A stretch of 48,223 bases of DNA from Ignavibacteriota bacterium (lineage in GTDB: Bacteria; Bacteroidota; Ignavibacteria; Tepidaquicellales; Tepidaquicellaceae): the NCBI GenBank assembly GCA_020437545.1, contig JAGQWH010000009.1:1-48223 (forward strand), in the 5' to 3' direction. This document shows positions 35,615-43,922 of the stretch, in pieces. The position numbers were made by a program, and so were the translations under genes. Within the stretch, counting starts at the first letter, position 1; each line of letters begins with the position of its first letter. Under the pieces are notes generated by a model. That model was not told the origin of the DNA and ran no database searches. It saw nothing but the letters and a program-made list of their open reading frames with translations.

Positions 35615-37045
35615 TTGTATAAAAAACTAACAAAAATACTGCCACCGGTTATATCAATAGTGCTGTTTGCATCGGTATTTATATATTATACCTTAAACTC
35701 TTCTGACAATGAAAAAAGCTTACAACTTTCCCCTGAAAAAATATATTATTCCGAACGATTCAAAGAAAACACTTCTTATGAGAACAATGATATTACAGAG
35801 GCTGAAAATATACTGAATGTCAGAATAAATGATAATACGGGTGTATCCGAACCAACAATAATCTGCAGTCCCGCAGATGATAACATTCTTGCGGTGGCTG
35901 CTAATAATTTTTCCGGAAAGGAAAATTTTGCGACTATTTTTATATCAACTGATAGAGGTATAAACTGGGATGAAAAACAAATTCCTCTTTCAGCTAAGTT
36001 CGAAAGTTCAACTTATTCAGACCCATTTATAGAATTTGATCCTGAAGGCAATATTGTTTTTATTGCTGTGCAAAGGGATCTCAGAAACAGCAACAAAGAA
36101 GGTTTGTGCTATGCAAAATCTTCAAACAATGGGAACAACTGGATCACGAACAGGGAGTTTGTTGATTATAATGCAAAAGAGATCATTCATATTGATAAAC
36201 CCAAACTTGTTAGTTGTAAAAATTCAAAAGGTCAGAATCAGGTATTTATTACATGGACTGAATTCAAGGGATTGAATTCACTTATATTTTTTGCCGGAAG
36301 TACGGACGGTGGATCAACTTTTTCTTCACCCAAAACAATAGATCAGAACAGGGTAAAGTTCAGCTCAATTGTAACAAATAGTAATAATGAATTATTTGCA
36401 GTCTACTTAAAAAACGATAATGAGATAAGAATTAAGAAATCATCAGATAATGGAATTAATTGGAAAGAAATAAACTCCAAAATTTCTATCAATCCTTCAG
36501 GTACATTTTCTAACGGTCAGTATCTGATAAAGAATAATTCAGAAAAAGGCATCAGAATAAATTCTGAACCGAATGTTATATTAAGCGGAAATTCGGATCT
36601 TTCAATTACATACTCATCCGGGTCAGAAAATAATGATCTTTCAGATATTTATTACTGTAAATTTATTTATAGTTCTTCAGAATTTTCACAGCCTGTAAAA
36701 GTTAACTCGGATAATACAAACACTGATCAGTTTCTGCCGGCAATATCTGAAGATAAGTCCGGAAATATTTTTATAGTATATCAGGATTCAAGAGATGACG
36801 ATTCAAATATTTTAACCAACACATATTTGTCTTACTCCACTAACGGAGGTGTTACATTTGCGGATAAAAAAATATCATTAAAAAGTTTTGACCCCGGAAA
36901 TATATCAGTGCGGAATTATATTAGTGATCATAATTCATGTGTGTTTTCGGGAAATAAGCTGATCGCTGTATGGACAGACGGAAGAAACAACAATTTTGAT
37001 CTTTATGCAGGAATCATTGATCTTGATGAATCAGCAAACCATTAA
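35615..37045 (+). CDS. BNR/Asp-box repeat exported protein
   Basis: A 476-residue protein from TTG 35615 with an N-terminal membrane anchor or signal (LPPVISIVLFASVFIYY). It has five Asp-box turns (STDRGINWD, SSNNGNNWI, STDGGSTFS, SSDNGINWKE, STNGGVTFAD) spaced as blades of a six-bladed sialidase-like propeller. The catalytic triad of sialidases is not evident, so hydrolase activity cannot be claimed. It has no T9SS signal or lipobox. Its stop overlaps the rdgB stop by four bases (TTAA). Confidence 0.82.
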   Translation: MYKKLTKILPPVISIVLFASVFIYYTLNSSDNEKSLQLSPEKIYYSERFKENTSYENNDITEAENILNVRINDNTGVSEPTIICSPADDNILAVAANNFSGKENFATIFISTDRGINWDEKQIPLSAKFESSTYSDPFIEFDPEGNIVFIAVQRDLRNSNKEGLCYAKSSNNGNNWITNREFVDYNAKEIIHIDKPKLVSCKNSKGQNQVFITWTEFKGLNSLIFFAGSTDGGSTFSSPKTIDQNRVKFSSIVTNSNNELFAVYLKNDNEIRIKKSSDNGINWKEINSKISINPSGTFSNGQYLIKNNSEKGIRINSEPNVILSGNSDLSITYSSGSENNDLSDIYYCKFIYSSSEFSQPVKVNSDNTNTDQFLPAISEDKSGNIFIVYQDSRDDDSNILTNTYLSYSTNGGVTFADKKISLKSFDPGNISVRNYISDHNSCVFSGNKLIAVWTDGRNNNFDLYAGIIDLDESANH

Positions 37046-37665
37046 ATATTTTTTTCAATAAAATTTCTGAAAGAGTTTAAAGCCAGTGCTCTGTGAGAGA
37101 TTTTATTTTTTTCCTGATCTGTTAATTCAGCAAAAGTTTTTGATGATCCATCCGGCACAAAAACCGGATCGTAACCGAAACCGTTACTGCCTCTTTCACT
37201 TTCTATGATCTTTCCCCGGCATACGCCCTTAAAAAATTTATATTCACCTTTTCCTGTGTAAAAGCATATAACAGACTCAAATCTTGCTTTCCTGTCTTCC
37301 GGTTTTACATTTTTTAATTTTGATAACAGCTTAATGCAATTGTCTCTGTATGTTGCATTTTCACCTGCATAACGGGCAGAGTAAATACCGGGTTCGCCAT
37401 TCAGAGCATCAACAAACAATCCTGTATCATCAGAAATAGACGGAATATTAAGTAATCTGAAGACATACTCAGCTTTTAAAAGAGCATTATCTTCAAGTGT
37501 TTTTCCGTCCTCTGTTACTTCAGCCGTAATTCCAAAATCATTAAGTGAAAAGACTGAAATGGAATTAACCGGAGAAAGGACAGATCTTATTTCCTTTATT
37601 TTATTTTTATTGTTTGTAGCCATTAAAATTTTTCCGGCTGGCAGATAATTTTTATGTGTCATCAT
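37042..37665 (-). CDS. rdgB: Non-canonical purine NTP pyrophosphatase
   Basis: A 207-residue RdgB/HAM1-type enzyme that hydrolyses ITP, dITP and XTP to monophosphates, keeping them out of nucleic acids. ATNNKNKIKEI is the substrate-binding N-terminal loop, and TLEDNALLKAE, SDDTGLFVDALNGEPG, YSARYAG and GFGYDPVFVPDG are the family motifs. The conserved start is at residue 15 (MATNNKNK); the first 14 residues (MMTHKNYLPAGKIL) may be an annotation of an upstream Met. It converges with the BNR protein gene, sharing a TTAA stop. Confidence 0.93.
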   Translation of the reverse strand: MMTHKNYLPAGKILMATNNKNKIKEIRSVLSPVNSISVFSLNDFGITAEVTEDGKTLEDNALLKAEYVFRLLNIPSISDDTGLFVDALNGEPGIYSARYAGENATYRDNCIKLLSKLKNVKPEDRKARFESVICFYTGKGEYKFFKGVCRGKIIESERGSNGFGYDPVFVPDGSSKTFAELTDQEKNKISHRALALNSFRNFIEKNI

Positions 37666-37830
37666 TAAGTATGTTTATAAACTAATTTGATATTAAAATT
37701 AAATTTTGTAATTTGCTGAATTAAAAAAGCCGGAATTATCAGGATAATAAAATGTAATCAGATATTACCGGAGAGTCCAAATAGATAAATATAAAGTTAA
37801 ATATCAATTTAAAAATTAATTTTAAAACTC

Positions 37831-38823
37831 ATGAATAAATTTTTTAAGTATTTTATTTACTTTTTTATTTCAATAATGGTAATAGCAGCAGCAGGATATT
37901 TCTATATAAAAACGCAATATCCCAAAGTCAGCGCTGCTCCGGATATGAAGATAGTACCCACTGCTGAGATGGTGAACAGAGGTAAGTATCTTGCTTATGG
38001 ATTTGCATCGTGTATGGATTGTCATTCTGAAAGGGATTACAGTAAATTAAATGGTCCTCTGGTAGAAGGTACTGAAGGTAAAGGAGGTCAGGATTTTGGT
38101 GAAGGTGCTGGCTTTATTCCTGCAAGAAATATAACTCCGGATATGGAAACCGGCATCGGCGGATGGACGGACGGTGAAATTTTCAGAGCTATTACCATGG
38201 GTGTTGATAAAGACGGCGAACCACTAGGACCTATGATGCCTTATACATTTTTCGCCAATATGGATGAAGATGACATCAAGTCTATAATAGCGTATATCAG
38301 GACTTTGCCCCCGGTAAAGAACAAGATCCCTAAACATGAATTTAACTTTCCGGTAAATCTTATATTCCGGACAATTCCATCCGATCCCCATTTTAAAGAA
38401 TTGCCGGATTCTGCTGATATCCTCGCAAGAGGAGATTATTATTCTGTCGGATGTAAAGCCTGTCACTCACCTATGGAGAAAGGTGAATTTATAAAAGAGA
38501 AATTATTTTCTGGCGGTGTAGAATATCCTGCTCCTAAAGGAGGCATAGTCCGTGCAGCAAACTTAACTCCTGACCTGGAAACCGGTATTGGCAAATGGAC
38601 AAAGGAACAGTTTATTCAAAAATTCAGATCTTCCGCCTCTCCTGAAGTTACATCAATTGTCGTAAAAGACGGAGAGTTTAATACTGTAATGCCATGGACA
38701 TTTTACGGAGAAGTGTGTACGGATGAAGATCTTGGCGCGGTATATGAATTTTTAATGTCTCAGAAACCAATAAATAATCATGTAGAAAAATATTCACCGC
38801 CGGATAAATATTCAGCCAAATAG
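37831..38823 (+). CDS. Membrane-anchored diheme cytochrome c
   Basis: A 330-residue exported electron carrier. A single N-terminal helix (residues 5-26) anchors it to the membrane. It has two covalent heme sites, Cys61-x-x-Cys64-His65 (CMDCH) and Cys208-x-x-Cys211-His212 (CKACH). Candidate axial Met ligands are in GPMMPYTFF (about 135) and NTVMPWTFYG (about 290). The repeated motif TPDMETGIGGWTD / TPDLETGIGKWTK shows an internal duplication of one heme domain. The domain order resembles the cytochrome subunit of alcohol or gluconate dehydrogenases, but no such partner lies nearby. Confidence 0.88.
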   Translation: MNKFFKYFIYFFISIMVIAAAGYFYIKTQYPKVSAAPDMKIVPTAEMVNRGKYLAYGFASCMDCHSERDYSKLNGPLVEGTEGKGGQDFGEGAGFIPARNITPDMETGIGGWTDGEIFRAITMGVDKDGEPLGPMMPYTFFANMDEDDIKSIIAYIRTLPPVKNKIPKHEFNFPVNLIFRTIPSDPHFKELPDSADILARGDYYSVGCKACHSPMEKGEFIKEKLFSGGVEYPAPKGGIVRAANLTPDLETGIGKWTKEQFIQKFRSSASPEVTSIVVKDGEFNTVMPWTFYGEVCTDEDLGAVYEFLMSQKPINNHVEKYSPPDKYSAK

Positions 38824-38841
38824 AATGCCGGTAAAATTACC

Positions 38842-40119
38842 TTAGATCAATGTAATCTTTGTAATTTCCGGCGGGCAGTTAAATCTTATCGGAAGAGCAA
38901 CACTTCCGATACCTCTTGAAATATACATTTGTGAATTTCCGGATCTGTAAAGTCCGCTTATGTATTTACTCACAGCTCCTGCAAACGAAATATTCAGATC
39001 TCCGAAACTGGCTAAAACAACCTGTCCGCCGTGCGTATGACCGCTGAATATCAGATCAGGTTTTCTTTCTGTCATCTCTTCAAAAAAATAAGGTTTGTGA
39101 AATAAAAGCAGTTTAGGAACTTCCTCATAAACAAGACCGCTTTTTTCGATCTGATCTTTTGCAAGATCCATTGAAGACTGATAATAACTCATAAGCGTAT
39201 TATCTGAATCAGAACCGCTTTTTCGTGTGTCATCACATCCGATAATAGAAATATTCTTTCCGTTAATATTTATAAGCTCGGAACTATTCCTTAGCATTTT
39301 TACCGGAGATTCATTCGAAATAACCTTGGCTACATATTCCGGATCCGAGAAATAGTCATGATTTCCGAGAGTTCCGTAAATGCCTTTATTTGCTTTGAGA
39401 TTACTGATGGCTTTGACCAAAGGATGGACTTCCAGTTTGTTTGAATTTGTAAAATCCCCCGGAATAAAAATAAAATCAGATTTAAGATCATTGATCACAT
39501 CCGTGTATTCTTTAATCATATTTTCTTTCATATATGGACCTGAATGTATGTCACTGATAAGCGTAATTGTTGTACCGGCAAGTTCTTTAGGCAGGTTATC
39601 TATCTTTATATCTTTATTTACGATCTCATAATCGTGACTGCTCAATACACCAAGCGTAGCTCCGGTAAACGCATATCCGGAAACCAAAGCAGTTGTGCCT
39701 CTGATAAATTTTCTTCTCGAGTTATCTATCTTTTTTACTTCCGGTTTATTAAAAAACTTGTTAATTGACTCAAATTTGTTCAGGATCCAGTATGAAATAG
39801 AAAACGGAGCTTTGAGGATTTTTCCTATAAGCAGGAAAAGTCCGATAAAGATCACTGCACCCTGAAAAATATAGAAAGGGAGGAATACATAGGTGTAGAT
39901 AGTCTCAGGAATATTTGCCGAACTGAATCCGTTTGCGATAATGTAAATAAACGGAAGATTGAATATTATAAAAGGATAGACCGATAAATATTTTATGAAT
40001 TTAGATTCGGGGTATTTTGATCTTGCAAATTTTCTGAAGGTCCTGTAGACCAGATACTGCAGTCCGAAAAATATACCAAATACTATTGTGAAAAAAATTA
40101 TTCTGTTCCAGATTGTCAT
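38842..40119 (-). CDS. Membrane-anchored calcineurin-like metallophosphoesterase
   Basis: A 425-residue protein with four predicted transmembrane helices in residues 1-130, then a calcineurin-like phosphoesterase domain. LISDIHSGPY, FIPGDFTN, GNHDYFSD, LFHKPYFFE and FSGHTHGGQVVL contain the D-x-H, GD, GNHD, H and GHTH metal ligands in the usual order. YkuE-like and TMEM62-like families have the same layout. The active site likely faces the periplasm; substrate unknown. It is 18 bases from the convergent cytochrome gene. Confidence 0.9.
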   Translation of the reverse strand: MTIWNRIIFFTIVFGIFFGLQYLVYRTFRKFARSKYPESKFIKYLSVYPFIIFNLPFIYIIANGFSSANIPETIYTYVFLPFYIFQGAVIFIGLFLLIGKILKAPFSISYWILNKFESINKFFNKPEVKKIDNSRRKFIRGTTALVSGYAFTGATLGVLSSHDYEIVNKDIKIDNLPKELAGTTITLISDIHSGPYMKENMIKEYTDVINDLKSDFIFIPGDFTNSNKLEVHPLVKAISNLKANKGIYGTLGNHDYFSDPEYVAKVISNESPVKMLRNSSELININGKNISIIGCDDTRKSGSDSDNTLMSYYQSSMDLAKDQIEKSGLVYEEVPKLLLFHKPYFFEEMTERKPDLIFSGHTHGGQVVLASFGDLNISFAGAVSKYISGLYRSGNSQMYISRGIGSVALPIRFNCPPEITKITLI

Positions 40120-40221
40120 ATGAATTAGCTAACGAAAGTGAGGAGAAATTCGTTTCAAAATAATAATTTATATTACGTTAATAAATGATTTAATTACTGC
40201 TTCTCAAGAAGTTATTAGGAC

Positions 40222-40252
40222 TTGATAAAAAAATTAAGTATGCTTAAATTTG
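40222..40252 (+). promoter_or_regulatory. Promoter of the metal-uptake operon (TTG ... TAAATTTG)
   Basis: TTG at 40222-40224 and TAAATTTG at 40245-40252, spaced by 20 bases, as in Bacteroidota promoters (-33 TTG, -7 TAnnTTTG). It is 29 bases before the TTG start of the regulator gene and covers a candidate operator. Confidence 0.5.
40234..40247. promoter_or_regulatory. Candidate MntR-type operator
   Basis: Inverted repeat TTAAG-TATG-CTTAA (14 bases) lying between the -33 and -7 elements and overlapping the -7. A metal-loaded DtxR/MntR dimer bound here would block transcription. It is an AT-rich half-site and may be chance; no second copy with the same arms was found. Confidence 0.35.
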
Positions 40253-40281
40253 CAATGTTGTAAACTTAAAAATATAATTAA

Positions 40282-40932
40282 TTGAACAAAAGTTTAGAGG
40301 ACTATCTTAAGAATATTTATTCGATCAGAAATTCTGACGGAAAGGTTACTACAAGCATTCTTGCAGAAAGGCTTAAAATCTCACCCGCAGCCGTTAGTGA
40401 TATGATCTCCAAATTATCAAAATCAGGATACATTAAAAATATACCATATAAAGGATTCGAGCTCACAAAAAAAGGTTCGGCAATTGCCATTAATTTAGTA
40501 AGAAAGCACAGGATATGGGAGGTTTTTCTTGTTGAACAACTGAATTATACATGGGAAAATGTACATAATGAAGCTGAAAATCTTGAACATGCATCTTCAG
40601 ACGAATTGATTTCAAAACTCGAGAAGTTTCTTGAATATCCTAAATTCGATCCTCACGGTCACCCGATCCCTGATACGGAAGGCAGGATGCAGGAAATGAA
40701 GACCATTCCAGCATCAAATCTTAATACCGGAGATTCTGCAGTTATCAAACAGGTTTCTGACGAGAGCTCAGAAGTGCTTGTATATTTGTCAAAAGTCGGT
40801 TTAAAGCTTAATGATGAAATAAAGGTCATAGATAAAATCAATTTTGATAATTCTATTCAGATCCATTTCAGGTCAGGAAATATATTTTTAAGTGAAAAAC
40901 TAGCCGATAATATTTTTGTAAAATTATTGTAG
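40282..40932 (+). CDS. DtxR/MntR-family metal-dependent transcriptional regulator
   Basis: A 216-residue repressor-like protein starting at TTG 40282. A winged helix-turn-helix (residues about 15-65; RLKISPAAVSDMISKLSKSGY) is followed by a metal-binding and dimerisation domain. Candidate ligands by alignment with MntR/DtxR are Asp7, His76, Glu80, His95, Glu99, Glu102 and His103; Glu99 in place of the DtxR cysteine favours manganese over iron. Lys10 replaces the MntR Glu11. The C-terminal third (about 145-216; NLNTGDSAVIKQVSD to KLL) is an SH3-like FeoA domain. It heads the operon, with a promoter and a putative operator directly upstream, and is 7 bases from the binding-protein gene. Confidence 0.9.
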   Translation: MNKSLEDYLKNIYSIRNSDGKVTTSILAERLKISPAAVSDMISKLSKSGYIKNIPYKGFELTKKGSAIAINLVRKHRIWEVFLVEQLNYTWENVHNEAENLEHASSDELISKLEKFLEYPKFDPHGHPIPDTEGRMQEMKTIPASNLNTGDSAVIKQVSDESSEVLVYLSKVGLKLNDEIKVIDKINFDNSIQIHFRSGNIFLSEKLADNIFVKLL

Positions 40933-40939
40933 ACTCAAT

Positions 40940-41848
40940 ATGCCAAAACATATAATATTTTTATTAATATTTTCTTTGTCTGTATTGCCAGGTTGCGGAG
41001 ATAAAACTTCTGAGGATAGTACAAAAACTAAAAGCGATAAGATAGTTGCTGTATCTACTATTACTATAATAAATGATATAGTAAAGAATATAGGTAAAGA
41101 TAAAGTTGAAGCTTACAGTATCTGCGGAGTCGGAATCGATCCTCATACATATCATCCTAAACCCTCAGATCCCAGAATGGTGGTTAATAGTGATATTGTT
41201 TTCATAAATGGATTTGCGCTGGAACACTGGATAGAAGAAATGATAAGAGGAGCCGGCGGAAGTAAAACTGAAGTGGTAGTTACCGAAGGTTTAACTCCTA
41301 TGACTGACGAAAAAGGATTTGGAGATCCGGACCCTCATGCATGGTTTGATGTGACAAACGTAAAAAAGTATGCTGATAATGTTGCTAAAGGACTTATAGA
41401 AATTGATCCCGGGAATAAAGAATATTATGAAACTAATCTTAAAGAGTACCGGCTTAAACTGGATTCACTTGATGCCTGGATAAAAGAACAGATCAATACA
41501 ATTCCTGAATCACAGCGGGTATTGATAACTTCACATGATGCATTCAGATATTTCGGAAGAGCTTATAATATTGAGGTCAAAGGTCTTCAGGGAATTTCAA
41601 CTGAAGCAAAGATCAGAACGGAAGATCTCAAGAATCTTATCGATTATGTAAAACAGAAAGATCTCAAATCAGTGTTTATTGAAACAAGTGTCAATCCTAA
41701 ACTGCTTGAGCAGATATCATCAGAAACGAATGCAAAGATCGGCGGAACGCTATATTCGGATTCGATAGGAAATGAAGGAACTCCTGAGGGAACTTACATA
41801 GGAGCTGTAAAGCATAATGTTAATACTGTAGTTAATGCATTAAAATAA
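40940..41848 (+). CDS. Metal-binding lipoprotein of a Mn/Zn/Fe ABC importer (TroA-like)
   Basis: A 302-residue cluster-A solute-binding protein. A lipobox (LPGC, Cys19) anchors it outside the inner membrane. Metal ligands by family alignment are His69 (DPHTYHP), His133 (DPHAWFD), His199 (SHDAF) and Asp274 (YSDSIG), the His3-Asp set of TroA/ZnuA-like proteins. There is no His-rich loop, which is common in zinc-specific ZnuA, and neighbouring MntR and MntH genes argue for manganese; specificity is not proven. It delivers metal to the following ATPase and permease. Confidence 0.92.
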   Translation: MPKHIIFLLIFSLSVLPGCGDKTSEDSTKTKSDKIVAVSTITIINDIVKNIGKDKVEAYSICGVGIDPHTYHPKPSDPRMVVNSDIVFINGFALEHWIEEMIRGAGGSKTEVVVTEGLTPMTDEKGFGDPDPHAWFDVTNVKKYADNVAKGLIEIDPGNKEYYETNLKEYRLKLDSLDAWIKEQINTIPESQRVLITSHDAFRYFGRAYNIEVKGLQGISTEAKIRTEDLKNLIDYVKQKDLKSVFIETSVNPKLLEQISSETNAKIGGTLYSDSIGNEGTPEGTYIGAVKHNVNTVVNALK

Positions 41849-41851
41849 ATC

Positions 41852-42598
41852 ATGAATGTAATTAATGTAAAAAACTTAACTGTAACTTATAATAAAAAAC
41901 CTGCCATCAAAGGAATTAATCTTGATATAAGTGAAGGCAGTATAATTGGTATTGTCGGACCAAACGGCGCCGGTAAGTCAACTTTGTTAAAGGCTATTTT
42001 AGGACTTCTTCCTATTGACACAGGTGAAGTAAAGATCTTTGGAAAGGAAGTTAAAAGTTCATTGAAAAGAGTTGCCTATATTCCGCAGAAAGAACAGTTC
42101 GACTGGGATTTCCCCATCAATGTATCTGAAGTAGTAATGATGGGAAGATATCCATACATAAGCTTCTTTGGAAGACCGGATGCAAATGATAAAGAGATCG
42201 TTAATAAAGTATTAAAGAAAGTAGAGATGGATAAATATTCGCAGACTCAGATCAGAAATCTTTCAGGCGGTCAGCAGCAGAGGATATTTCTTGCAAGAGC
42301 GCTGGCACAGGAAAGTGATATATATTTTCTTGATGAACCCTTTGTCGGAGTCGATGCGAAAACGGAAGTTGCTATATTCAATCTTATCAAAGAGCTAAAG
42401 GCGGAAGGGAAGACGATCATGATAGTTCATCATGATCTTAGTAAAGTTGAAGATTATTTTGATAAACTTATTCTGATCAATCAGATTCTGATAGCTTTTG
42501 GGGAGACTAAGAAAGTATTTACCCCGGAACTTCTGCACAGAACATATGGTGGTCAGCTGACCATTCTTCAGAAAGCAGAACAGTTAATTGTAAATTAA
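41852..42598 (+). CDS. Metal ABC transporter ATP-binding protein
   Basis: A 248-residue ABC ATPase. Walker A GPNGAGKST is at 36-44, Q-loop region IPQKEQFDW at 77-85, signature LSGGQ at 137-141 and Walker B IYFLDEP at 157-163, followed by the H-loop in VHHDLSKVE. It powers the binding protein/permease system encoded around it. It begins 3 bases after the lipoprotein stop and overlaps the permease start by one base (TAATG). Confidence 0.95.
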   Translation: MNVINVKNLTVTYNKKPAIKGINLDISEGSIIGIVGPNGAGKSTLLKAILGLLPIDTGEVKIFGKEVKSSLKRVAYIPQKEQFDWDFPINVSEVVMMGRYPYISFFGRPDANDKEIVNKVLKKVEMDKYSQTQIRNLSGGQQQRIFLARALAQESDIYFLDEPFVGVDAKTEVAIFNLIKELKAEGKTIMIVHHDLSKVEDYFDKLILINQILIAFGETKKVFTPELLHRTYGGQLTILQKAEQLIVN

Positions 42599-43866
42599 TG
42601 GATATTCTTACAAAATATATTACAGAACCATTACAGTATGAATTCATACAGCGGGCACTGATAGCTTCCATAATGGTTGGAGTGAGCTGCGGACTCATCG
42701 GAACGTATATAATGCTCAGAAGACTGTCTCTTATAGGTGATGCTCTTGCGCATGCTGTCTTGCCCGGAGTAGTGATCGGATTCATGATAGCCGGAAAAGG
42801 AGCTTTAAGTTTGTTCATCGGAGCATTGACGGCGGGAATACTAACTTCAGTTCTGATAAGTTATGTTGAGCGGAATTCGAAGATTAAAGAAGACACTTCG
42901 ATCGGGATAATTTTTACCGGTGCATTTGCATTGGGTATTTTACTTGTGTCACAACTCAAACAGGTCCATATAGATCTTTCATCATATCTTTTCGGTGATG
43001 TCCTTGGTGTATCTGACTCGGATCTTATTCTTTCGTCAGTTATAACTGTTGTAATAATAATTTCAGTAATACTTTTTTACAGACAACTTTTAGTCACATC
43101 TTTTGATCCGACCATGGCTCACATTATCGGGATCTCAACAGCGGTTGTTCATTATTTTTTAATGACCTTACTTTCTATGTCAATAGTAGCCGGGTTGCAA
43201 TCTGTAGGTGTGATACTGATAATCGCTATGCTCATAACTCCTCCGGCTACGGCATTTTTGATTACAGATAAATTAATGAAGTTACTGTTACTTTCATGTA
43301 TGTTTGGCGTATTGTCAGCTGTAATAGGTCTGTATTTATCTTATCATATGAACTTCGCTTCAGGTGCTTCAATTGTTCTTGTATCGGTTTTCTTTTTTGG
43401 ACTGGCATTTTTATTTTCTCCAAAGGAAGGTGTGTTCATCAGGATGTTAAGAAGAAAAAAGAATTCTAAAATAAATCTGACCGAAGATATCATCAAGCTT
43501 ATCAGTAAAGAAGAGTATTCAGATAATTCAGGACTAATTGAATCCATTTCCGAAAAGCTCGGGATCCCAAAAAATAAGATATTCACTTCTTTAAGCAGAT
43601 TAAAAAAAATGGAACTTATTGATCAGCCAAACGGGAAATATGAACTTACTGAGAAGGGAAGGAAAGTTGCTGAGAGACTAGTACGTTCTCATAGATTATG
43701 GGAAACTTACATTGCCGAAAAAAATATCGTCAACATTGAAGATATTCATCAGGAGGCTGAAAAGTTTGAACACATTTTGTCAGATGATCTACTGTCTGAG
43801 ATTGATGAAGAGCTTGGTCATCCGCTGAAGGATCCCCACGGATCACCGATACCCAAAAAACATTAA
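42598..43866 (+). CDS. Metal ABC permease fused to a DtxR/MntR-like regulatory domain
   Basis: A 422-residue protein, about 140 longer than a usual ABC-3 permease. Residues 1-275 have the family's eight or so transmembrane helices, with ARAIASIMVG-like start (LIASIMVGVSCGLIGTY) and GDALAHAVLPG, the conserved permease motif. Residues about 292-422 form a complete DtxR/MntR-like module: a winged helix (about 293-350) with Asp297, and a metal/dimerisation domain with His365, Glu369, His384, Glu388, Glu391 and His392, ending in DPHGSPIP as in iron-dependent repressors. The SH3-like FeoA domain is missing. The tail would face the cytoplasm and may sense metal to gate transport, or bind DNA at the membrane. 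Glu388 at the Cys102 site points to Mn. Confidence 0.93.
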   Translation: MDILTKYITEPLQYEFIQRALIASIMVGVSCGLIGTYIMLRRLSLIGDALAHAVLPGVVIGFMIAGKGALSLFIGALTAGILTSVLISYVERNSKIKEDTSIGIIFTGAFALGILLVSQLKQVHIDLSSYLFGDVLGVSDSDLILSSVITVVIIISVILFYRQLLVTSFDPTMAHIIGISTAVVHYFLMTLLSMSIVAGLQSVGVILIIAMLITPPATAFLITDKLMKLLLLSCMFGVLSAVIGLYLSYHMNFASGASIVLVSVFFFGLAFLFSPKEGVFIRMLRRKKNSKINLTEDIIKLISKEEYSDNSGLIESISEKLGIPKNKIFTSLSRLKKMELIDQPNGKYELTEKGRKVAERLVRSHRLWETYIAEKNIVNIEDIHQEAEKFEHILSDDLLSEIDEELGHPLKDPHGSPIPKKH

Positions 43867-43897
43867 TATGTTTCCAAGCGAAAGCCGGCTGAAAATA

Positions 43898-43915
43898 TCT
43901 TTATTATTATAAAGA
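43898..43915. promoter_or_regulatory. Perfect inverted repeat upstream of mntH
   Basis: TCTTTAT-TATT-ATAAAGA (7-bp arms, 4-base spacer) starts 25 bases before the mntH start. The spacing equals that of the TTAAG-TATG-CTTAA site upstream of the regulator. It is a candidate operator for the same regulator, but AT-richness makes chance plausible. Confidence 0.35.
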
Positions 43916-43922
43916 ATAAATT

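Noticed and set aside
43898-43915. Intrinsic terminator after the permease-regulator gene
   Set aside because: The stem is all but one base pair A/T and the T-run after it is broken, so an operator-type dyad is the better reading; neither is proven.
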